NCBI GenBank assembly: GCA_964501365.1
Contig: CAZCST010000008.1
Coordinates: forward strand, 1-64,000
DNA: 64,000 bases
Direction of reading: 5' to 3'
DNA from: CAZAMB01 sp964501365
GTDB taxonomy: Bacteria; Planctomycetota; Phycisphaerae; UBA1845
This document shows positions 57,569 through 64,000 of the stretch, one piece after another. The notes under the pieces were generated by a model. The model did no database searches, was not told the DNA's origin, and saw only the letters and a list, made by a program, of their open reading frames with translations. Positions within the stretch are counted from its first letter, which is position 1. Each line of letters begins with the position of its first letter. The translations under genes and the position numbers were made by a program.

Positions 57569-60500
57569 ATGTTCGGGGGAATGATTGCCTTTCGGCGGCA
57601 CTACAATTGCAACTCGATTCAGGGGCTCGTGGTCGGACTTATCATAGCTCTACTGGCAGCGTCAGGAGTTGCTCTGGCTCAGGATCCAGCGCCGGGTGAC
57701 GCCGGACCGGTTGAAGAGCAAGGCCAAACTGCCGGAGCGTCAGGGGTTGGCACCACTTCCTTGCTGGTCACCAGCACCCAATGCTTCCAAATCGGTTGCA
57801 GCGTGGAAGATGCTGTGCTTCGCTACAACGGCTCGACCGGCGCGTATATCGGCACCCTTATTCCGGCCGTAACCGATCCCTGGGCTTTGTCCATCCATCC
57901 AATCCGCGAGTCCCTTCTCGTCGTCAGTCGCGCCGACAATAGCGTCCGCGAATATGATCCAGTTACCGGAGCGTTTACGCGAGTATTGGTGAAGCCTGGT
58001 GCCGAAGGCCTTAACGCCCCTCAGGGAATGGCCCTGACACCTGGCGGCCGGCTCTTCATTTCCAGCAACCAGACCGCCGGGCAGCTCACCAAGTTTAACG
58101 GCATTCTGGAATTTGATTCCACGACAGGCGCTTTCATCAGGAATATCGTGGACGGAGGTTCGTCCGTTTCCGAAACCTGTTCGAACCCGATCTGCCTGCG
58201 GGGTCCCAATACGATGCTCGTCGCTCCCAACAACCATATTTATGTTGTGAGCTCGATTAACGACAGCGTTCAGGAATATCTTCTTGACGGCACGTTTCTT
58301 GGCGCTTTCACCTCGGCAAAATTACTTGGACCGCGCGGAATCGCCATCCGGCCTCCCGGCACGACCAATGCCGGCAATCTCATGGTATCAACGGGTTGGA
58401 TCAACCCGAACAACGACCTCGATGATTCGGTCCTGGAATTCAACGGCGCCACCCGTGGACTTGTCGCTACCAACGGAGGTGTTTTTGGAACCAGCGCCTT
58501 GATCCGCTCCGGCCCGCTTGCGTGGCACACGGACGGCAACTTGTTGATTGGCGAACGCGCCGGCGAACTGGCGCCCTTCTTTGCCGATCGCGTCGGCCGG
58601 AAAAACGGAACCACCGGTGCGTCGATGGCCCAGTTTACTACCGTGGGTGATACGCACGCCCACCAGCTTACCGCTCTGCTACACGTACATGTCAATTTCG
58701 CCACGGACGACTCTGATGCCGATGGCGATACCGACCTGAAGGACTTATTCAACTTCCAGAATTGTTTTGCGTCGTCCAACTCGTCACAGTGCCTGACACC
58801 CTTCGACGACAACAAGACGACCACAATCGGACGCTGGGATTTTCTCGCCTTCCTTGGCAACCTTCATGGCCCGAAGAAGCCCTGCACAAGCGTGAGCCAG
58901 TGCAACGATGGCGACGTCTGCACCACGGATGCATGCACCAATGGTTTCTGTGTCTACACGGCGGCCGCCGACGGAACGAACTGTTCGGACGGTCTCTTCT
59001 GCAACGGACCCGAAACCTGCTCCAGCGGCGTATGCCGTGGCCGATCGACCTGCATCGACTCCACTCACTGCAATGAGACCACGGACACCTGCAAGCAATG
59101 CCTGGTGAATTCCGAGTGTGACGATCAGAATCCCTGCACGGACGACACCTGCTCGGTAAACTTCACGTGCCAGCACGCTGCCCACACCCGCAGCTGCGAC
59201 GACGGCAATCCGTGTACGACCAACGATAAATGTGCCGCGGGCGCGTGCGTAGGCGGAGCGCCTCCCAACTGCAACGACAACAACGTCTGTACGACGGACA
59301 CCTGCGACGTGATCCTGGGTTGCATCCACACCGACAACCTACTTCCGTGCGATGACGGCAACGCCTGCTCGCTGCAGGATTTCTGCCTCCAGGGAACGTG
59401 CCGCCAGGGTCGCGAGCGGAACTGCGACGACAACAATCCCTGCACGGACGACAGTTGCAACGTGAACAGCGGCTGCGTACATCACAACAATGCCGACACC
59501 TGCGACGACGGCGACCCATGCACCGAAGGCGACGTCTGCGCCGCCGGGCAATGCCACGGTGCTCCGAAGAACTGTGCCGACACAGTGGCCTGCACGGTCG
59601 ACAAATGCGTCAACGGTGTCTGCCAGAACGTGGCGGACAATTCCCGCTGCAGCAATGGCAACTGGTGCGATGGCACGGAAACCTGCAATGCCATCACGGG
59701 TTGCCAGCCGGGCACACCCCCTTGCGACGACAACATCGCCTGCACCACGGATAACTGCGATCCCGACGCACAAACCTGCTCCCACACGGCCAATAACGCC
59801 GCGTGCAGCAATGGCTTGTTCTGTGACGGAGTGGAGACCTGCAGCCTGACGCTGGGCTGTCAGCCGGGAACGCCGCCTAACTGCAACGATAACGTGACGT
59901 GTACCGTCGATTCGTGCGACGAGCAGAACGACATCTGCCTTCACACGCCCAACGCGGCGTCCTGCGCCGACACAAACGTTTGCACAGACGATGTTTGCTC
60001 GCCCACGGGCTGTCTGCACCCGTTCAACACGGCGTCCTGCAACGACGGGCTGAATTGCACGATCAACGACACGTGCGCCAATGGCACTTGCAGCGGCGCA
60101 CCCAAGACCTGCCCGGCGGGCCAGACCTGCGATCCGGCGGACGGCGTCTGCAAGACATGCCTCAACGATGGCCAGTGCAATGATAGCAATCCTTGCACCA
60201 ACGATACGTGCAATGCCGGCAGCTGCGTCTACACGAACAACACCGCGACCTGCAATGACGGATTGTTCTGCACGCTGACCGATACCTGCTCGGGCGGCTC
60301 CTGCGTGGGCAGTGGCAACCGCTGCCCTGGCCAGCTTTGCGACGAAACAACCGATGCCTGCGTTGAGTGCCTGACCGCTGCGGATTGTCAGGACAACAAC
60401 GTCTGCACCAATAACGTATGCAACAATGGCGTCTGCCAGTTCCCCAACAATTCAGTGGTCTGTGATGATGGCCTGTTCTGCACGGTCAGCGACACATGCG

Positions 60501-61651
60501 CAGGCGGGTCGTGCAACGGCGTGCCTCGCGATTGCTCGGCCCAGAATGGACAGTGCACGACCGGTGTGTGCAACGAAAACACGGATGCATGCGTTGCCCA
60601 GCCCAAGCCGAACAACTCGCCGTGCGATGACGGTTTGTTCTGCACGGTCAACGATAGCTGTACCGGTGGATCTTGCGCCGGCTCTCCGCGCGATTGCTCG
60701 GCCCAGAACGGCCAGTGTACGACCGGTGTATGCGACGAAACCAGTGATGCCTGCGTAGGACAGGCGAAGCCCATCAACACGCCGTGTGACGATGGTCTCT
60801 TCTGCACCCAAAATGACAAATGCAACGCAACCGGCTCCTGCATTCTCAGCACTCCGCGCGATTGCAGCTCGCTCGATACCGAGTGCGCCGAAGGTGTTTG
60901 CAATGAGACCTCAGATACCTGCGTCGCTCAGAATCTCCCCAACGGCACCGGCTGTGACGACGGGCTACTCTGCACCGCCGACGACTCGTGCCAGAATGGC
61001 GTTTGCGGCGGCGACGACCCCTGCCCAGGGCAGTTTTGCATCGAGGCTACGGGTAACTGCGTCGAATGTCTTTCGGCTGCTGATTGTCACGAGGATGCGA
61101 ACGTCTGCACCACGAAAGTGTGCAGCAGCGGCGTCTGCGGGTTTATCAACAATACGGCGTTATGCAATGATGGAGACTTCTGCACAGCAACCGACACGTG
61201 CCAAAATGGGACGTGCGTCGGCAGCGGCGATCCCTGCCCCGGACAGCTTTGCAATGAAACCACCAACACTTGCGTCGAATGCCTGACGGTTGCCGATTGT
61301 GAGGACGACGGGAATCCGTGCACGGATACGGTCTGCGTCAACGGATCATGCGGCGACGTCAACAATACTGCAACTTGCAACGACGGGTTTGCTTGCACCG
61401 TCAATGATCAGTGCTCCGGCGGACTCTGCTCCGGCAGCCCGCGCAATTGCGATGACAGCATCAATTGCACGCTCGACACCTGCGAGGAGCCAACAGGTTG
61501 CGTCCACACGCCCGACGACGGCGCCTGCGACGACGGCCTGTTCTGCAATGGTGAAGAGACCTGCAATCCCGGAAGCGGCTGCGAAAACGGGTCCGATCCG
61601 TGCCAGCCGAACGAAACGTGCGACGAGCAAGACAACGTGTGCGTGCCGTAG
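57569..61651 (+). CDS. Large secreted protein: beta-propeller-like head, dockerin-like unit and about 30 Cys-rich modules, 1360 aa
   Basis: The start is ATG 57569, with GGGGGG 6 bases upstream; an ATG at 57545 would add 8 residues. A signal peptide ends near VALAQ. Residues about 50-360 contain NHL-like repeat text (LISSNQTAGQL-type segments, PRGIAIRPPGTTNAGNLMVS). Residues about 379-435 resemble a dockerin (DSDADGDTDLKDLFNFQNCF, KTTTIGRWDFLAFLGNL). From about residue 437 to the end there are about 30 small disulphide modules of the CNDG-x-CTTD-x-C or CSNGLFCDGVETC type, similar to repeats in myxobacterial and other bacterial surface proteins. Likely an extracellular adhesin or scaffold. The family could not be fixed. 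Confidence 0.85.
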   Translation: MFGGMIAFRRHYNCNSIQGLVVGLIIALLAASGVALAQDPAPGDAGPVEEQGQTAGASGVGTTSLLVTSTQCFQIGCSVEDAVLRYNGSTGAYIGTLIPAVTDPWALSIHPIRESLLVVSRADNSVREYDPVTGAFTRVLVKPGAEGLNAPQGMALTPGGRLFISSNQTAGQLTKFNGILEFDSTTGAFIRNIVDGGSSVSETCSNPICLRGPNTMLVAPNNHIYVVSSINDSVQEYLLDGTFLGAFTSAKLLGPRGIAIRPPGTTNAGNLMVSTGWINPNNDLDDSVLEFNGATRGLVATNGGVFGTSALIRSGPLAWHTDGNLLIGERAGELAPFFADRVGRKNGTTGASMAQFTTVGDTHAHQLTALLHVHVNFATDDSDADGDTDLKDLFNFQNCFASSNSSQCLTPFDDNKTTTIGRWDFLAFLGNLHGPKKPCTSVSQCNDGDVCTTDACTNGFCVYTAAADGTNCSDGLFCNGPETCSSGVCRGRSTCIDSTHCNETTDTCKQCLVNSECDDQNPCTDDTCSVNFTCQHAAHTRSCDDGNPCTTNDKCAAGACVGGAPPNCNDNNVCTTDTCDVILGCIHTDNLLPCDDGNACSLQDFCLQGTCRQGRERNCDDNNPCTDDSCNVNSGCVHHNNADTCDDGDPCTEGDVCAAGQCHGAPKNCADTVACTVDKCVNGVCQNVADNSRCSNGNWCDGTETCNAITGCQPGTPPCDDNIACTTDNCDPDAQTCSHTANNAACSNGLFCDGVETCSLTLGCQPGTPPNCNDNVTCTVDSCDEQNDICLHTPNAASCADTNVCTDDVCSPTGCLHPFNTASCNDGLNCTINDTCANGTCSGAPKTCPAGQTCDPADGVCKTCLNDGQCNDSNPCTNDTCNAGSCVYTNNTATCNDGLFCTLTDTCSGGSCVGSGNRCPGQLCDETTDACVECLTAADCQDNNVCTNNVCNNGVCQFPNNSVVCDDGLFCTVSDTCAGGSCNGVPRDCSAQNGQCTTGVCNENTDACVAQPKPNNSPCDDGLFCTVNDSCTGGSCAGSPRDCSAQNGQCTTGVCDETSDACVGQAKPINTPCDDGLFCTQNDKCNATGSCILSTPRDCSSLDTECAEGVCNETSDTCVAQNLPNGTGCDDGLLCTADDSCQNGVCGGDDPCPGQFCIEATGNCVECLSAADCHEDANVCTTKVCSSGVCGFINNTALCNDGDFCTATDTCQNGTCVGSGDPCPGQLCNETTNTCVECLTVADCEDDGNPCTDTVCVNGSCGDVNNTATCNDGFACTVNDQCSGGLCSGSPRNCDDSINCTLDTCEEPTGCVHTPDDGACDDGLFCNGEETCNPGSGCENGSDPCQPNETCDEQDNVCVP

Positions 61652-61945
61652 TCATCCGGAGGCGGATCGAGGCAAGACCTCCGCCAGGCTGTTCCGCAAC
61701 CCCGGACGCAACGGTACTGACAGAGTTTGGGTGCCACGGGCGGCTCGTCCGCCCGTGCCGGCACTGGCAGCTTGCTGCCAGTGGAACTCTGTCGATCGAG
61801 GTTGACCAGTACCGACGAAGCACTTCGATTCTGTGCGTTGCGTAAGGTTTCATAAGATTCCCCCGACTACCGGGTGATGATCCTTACGCAGCGGATAAAG
61901 GACAAACCTTGGCGGGGGGCCGCGAATCCGAATATAGTTCGCGTC
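61652..61945. other. Intergenic region with a compact palindromic element
   Basis: No gene in these 294 bp. Positions 61719-61793 hold an element with three nested or side-by-side inverted repeats (listed separately). The downstream part, including ATG 61877, can also be read as an N-terminal extension of the next gene. Confidence 0.5.
61719..61793. repeat. Three-way-junction palindromic element, 75 bp
   Basis: The outer arms GACAGAGTT (61719-61727) and AACTCTGTC (61785-61793) pair perfectly over 9 bp. Inside them are two perfect hairpins: CACGGGCGG (61735-61743)/CCGCCCGTG (61749-61757) with loop CTCGT, and CACTGGCAGC (61762-61771)/GCTGCCAGTG (61774-61783) with a 2-base loop. This resembles dispersed palindromic REP/BIME-type elements. 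No T run follows on the plus strand, so it does not look like a simple terminator. Confidence 0.8.
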
Positions 61946-63553
61946 ATGGCTTCCCTTCGATACCTCGACGATGCCGGCCGCGTACAAATTCGGTCGATCG
62001 ACAGCGAGCAGTTTGTCATCGGTCGTTCCCCCACCTGCCAGCTCCCGCTCGAATCCGAAATGATTTCCCGCGAGCACGTCCGCATCGAGCTCGACGGTGG
62101 CGGGCGGTTTCGGATCAAGGACCTTGGCAGCCGCAACAAATCCTTCGTCAACGGCGAACTGATCACGGAGACACTGCTCAGCGCCGGCGACATCGTCCGT
62201 GCCGGCGACCGGGTCTTTGAGTTTCTCGACGACTCCGCCCCGACCGGTTCGATGGACCGTGGCTTCCTCCTGGACGGCCCCGAACCCCCCGACTGCGACT
62301 GGATCAAGGCCAAGACCGCGCTGATGCTGACGGTTCAGCAGATCGAGCAACTTGCCCAGCTATCCGGCGATCAGGCCCTTCTCTCCCGCGCTGAGGACAT
62401 CGCCGACTCCGCGCTCAGCACCATCCTGCATGACATCCAGGCCGAACGCGGGTTCATCGCCCTGCGCCCGCCCGATTCGCTCGAGATCACCCCCATTGCA
62501 CACCGCGCCTTAAAGCATTTTGGCGGCGAGACACGCACCCCCGTCAACCTCAGCTTTGTACGCGACGCGATCAACCAGCATGCCGCAGGCTTCTATCCCA
62601 AGCCCGGCGCCAAGCTAAATCCCAGGCCGGGGCTGGCCGTCACCGCCATGATCGCCCCGCTGACCTATCGCGGCGAAATCACCGGCGTCGTCTACGTCGA
62701 TCGCCCCAGTTCCAAGAAGGCCTTTGCCCCGGGAGCGGCAACGTTTCTTCTGGCCGCCGCCGCGCACCTTGGCGGTCAGCTCGCCGAAAGCGTCCGCCGG
62801 GTTGCTCGTGGCGCGGTCCGCGAAGGTGCTGCATGGATGACCACGCTTCGAAAAACCCAGTCCATGCTTACGCAGCCACCCGTCGCCCCGGACTCCGTTG
62901 AGGTCGCTTCGGAGCGACTGCCCGGAAAAATGCGCTGCGGCGATTTCGCCAGCGTCACGGCCACGCCGCGCGGCTGCGCCGTTCTCCTCGTGGATGGCGG
63001 TGGTCACGGCGTCGCCGGACTGGCCCAGGCGCACGCTATTGAAACTGCGCTACGAACCGCATTGTCCGAATTCCCCGCGACCACGCTCGACCCGGCCCGC
63101 GTCTTCGAATCGCTGAACCGCATGGTCGCCGCGCTCCCTGGCCGCCAGACGATCGCCTGCACGTATGTCGGTCTCGACATCAACGCCCGTAAGCTCGCGT
63201 ACATCAACGCTGGCGGCCCCTCCCCCCTGCTGATGATTGAGCCGGGCCGCACCGTCACCGCCGAGCAGACTTCGCTAGTCCTGGGCGTGGACAAGGGCTA
63301 CCGCTACGAAACTGCAATCCTCGATTTGCCCGCGTCCTTCCGCCTGGTCGTCTTCAGCGACGGCGTGATCGACGCAGTGAGCGCAGAGGGCGAGGTCCTT
63401 GGCGAAAAGCGGATCCGCGAAACCCTGGAGTCCCCCACCGGTTTCGCCGCCGCCCCGCAGATCGCTTCGATGATCGGTCAACTGGTCCGTTCGCACCTCG
63501 GCGGCACGTCCGGCGACGACGACGCTTCGTGGGTGGTGCTGGCCCATCGGTAG
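61946..63553 (+). CDS. FHA-GAF-PP2C serine phosphatase, 535 aa
   Basis: Residues about 1-100 form an FHA domain with the phosphothreonine-binding set GRSPTCQLPL, SREHVRIELD and GSRNKSFVNGE. A GAF-like domain (about 110-300) has ILHDIQAERGFIALRPPDSL and VTAMIAPLTYRGEITGVVYV. The C-terminal PP2C/SpoIIE domain (about 330-535) has MRCGDFASV, VDGGGHGVAGL, YINAGGPSPLLMI, LVVFSDGVIDAVS and GDDDASWVVLAHR. It would bind phosphothreonine partners, sense a ligand and dephosphorylate a regulator. ATG 61946 is chosen over 61877. The next gene starts 8 bp after its stop. Confidence 0.92.
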   Translation: MASLRYLDDAGRVQIRSIDSEQFVIGRSPTCQLPLESEMISREHVRIELDGGGRFRIKDLGSRNKSFVNGELITETLLSAGDIVRAGDRVFEFLDDSAPTGSMDRGFLLDGPEPPDCDWIKAKTALMLTVQQIEQLAQLSGDQALLSRAEDIADSALSTILHDIQAERGFIALRPPDSLEITPIAHRALKHFGGETRTPVNLSFVRDAINQHAAGFYPKPGAKLNPRPGLAVTAMIAPLTYRGEITGVVYVDRPSSKKAFAPGAATFLLAAAAHLGGQLAESVRRVARGAVREGAAWMTTLRKTQSMLTQPPVAPDSVEVASERLPGKMRCGDFASVTATPRGCAVLLVDGGGHGVAGLAQAHAIETALRTALSEFPATTLDPARVFESLNRMVAALPGRQTIACTYVGLDINARKLAYINAGGPSPLLMIEPGRTVTAEQTSLVLGVDKGYRYETAILDLPASFRLVVFSDGVIDAVSAEGEVLGEKRIRETLESPTGFAAAPQIASMIGQLVRSHLGGTSGDDDASWVVLAHR

Positions 63554-63561
63554 GAGTTTGC

Positions 63562-64000
63562 ATGATCTCTTCGGGTCTGGCCCAACTCGACATTGCCTCC
63601 AGGCTTCTTGCCGACGGGACGATGAATGCGCTCTCACTGACACAGGCCCGCCGCGAATCGGAGACGTTTGGCCTTCCACTGATTGAGATTCTTCTCGCAC
63701 AGGATCGGATCAGCGACGCCACCGTCGCCCAGGTCTACGCTGAGCGCAGCGGAGTTCGCTTTCTTGATCTCACCCGACGCCGCCCCACGCGGACCTGGGC
63801 CCTGACACTTCCGGAAAATCTCGCGCGCCGCCATGACTGCCTCATTTTCGGCGAAGTCGCCGGCGAATTGACCGTGGCCGTTGCTGACCCGTTCGATCCT
63901 GTTCTACGCGGCATTTTGCAGAGCAGGTATCAGCGCACGATTCAGTATGTCGTCAGCCCGCGCTACCAGATTCGCGAAGCCATCGATGAGATGTACCGCG
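63562..64000 (+). CDS. N-terminal part of a GspE/PilB-type secretion ATPase (cut by window edge)
   Basis: The 146 readable residues match a MshEN/T2SSE_N domain: a helical first part (LTQARRESETFGLPLIEILL), then YAERSGVRFLDLTRRRPTRT and VAVADPFDPVLRGILQ followed by a short helix. These N-terminal domains bind c-di-GMP or cofactors on the ATPases that drive type II secretion and type IV pili. The start is ATG 63562 with TAGGAG 5 bases upstream, 8 bp from the phosphatase gene. The rest, including the Walker motifs, lies outside the window. Confidence 0.8.
   Translation, partial: MISSGLAQLDIASRLLADGTMNALSLTQARRESETFGLPLIEILLAQDRISDATVAQVYAERSGVRFLDLTRRRPTRTWALTLPENLARRHDCLIFGEVAGELTVAVADPFDPVLRGILQSRYQRTIQYVVSPRYQIREAIDEMYR

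Noticed and set aside
58880..61648. CRISPR-like array, because of many similar units
   Set aside because: The units are protein-coding Cys-rich modules in one continuous frame, with variable length and no spacers.

Overview
The window is a chromosomal segment of about 57-60% GC by eye, most likely from a planctomycete of the Phycisphaerae type. The pointers are: a pseudopilin-like protein with the NH(S/G)GEGQN..FADG signature; a HYExAFE-family protein; a small protein ending in the zinc ribbon CRRCGYNLRG..CPECG; a PEP-CTERM protein; FG-GAP and dockerin-like surface proteins; a large transmembrane Ser/Thr kinase; and PP2C/SpoIIE phosphatases. The taxonomy is inference from gene content. No rRNA, tRNA, CRISPR array or insertion sequence was found.

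Layout. 1-1.75 kb: start of an unknown gene, an ACT-domain protein and a methyltransferase. 1.8-7.9 kb: polysaccharide locus with a PKD/beta-helix lipoprotein, flippase, GT4 glycosyltransferase and O-antigen-ligase-like polymerase. 8.0-11.9 kb: zinc or manganese uptake operon on the minus strand (His/Cys protein, porin, lipoprotein, binding protein, permease) without a visible ATPase gene. 12.2-20.4 kb: mixed genes (membrane protein, DUF192, SpoIIE phosphatase, FtsX-type permease, Ada, transhydrogenase alpha subunit, zinc-ribbon protein, pseudopilin-like protein). 20.5-24.1 kb: aldehyde dehydrogenase, iron alcohol dehydrogenase and EamA transporter. 24.3-27.0 kb: pyrH, frr, a conserved unknown and a lipoprotein. 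27.1-31.3 kb: PEP-CTERM protein, protein kinase with a TPR-like tail, gamma carbonic anhydrase. 31.5-31.8 kb: a candidate structured non-coding RNA with its own promoter and terminator.

31.8-49.1 kb is one long minus-strand S10-spc-alpha operon in canonical order: rpsJ, rplC, rplD, rplW, rplB, rpsS, rplV, rpsC, rplP, rpmC, rpsQ, rplN, rplX, rplE, rpsN, rpsH, rplF, rplR, rpsE, rplO, secY, map, rpmJ, rpsM, rpsK, rpsD, rpoA, rplQ. HIT and hydroxyacid-dehydrogenase genes follow it. rpmD, adk and infA are not at their usual places. A sigma70-like promoter lies just before rpsJ.

49.2-55.3 kb: three small membrane or secreted proteins, the HYExAFE protein, a YkgJ-type cysteine-cluster protein, rsmD, a CCA-adding-enzyme relative and two lipoproteins. 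55.5-61.65 kb: two surface proteins, one a 1360-residue protein with about 30 short Cys-rich modules. 61.9-64 kb: an FHA-GAF-PP2C phosphatase followed by the start of a GspE/PilB-type ATPase.

The most noteworthy non-gene signals are the candidate RNA at 31.5 kb, several families of 7-8 bp tandem repeats at operon junctions (one running in frame through the aldehyde dehydrogenase gene), and a 75-bp element at 61.7 kb that can fold into a three-way junction.
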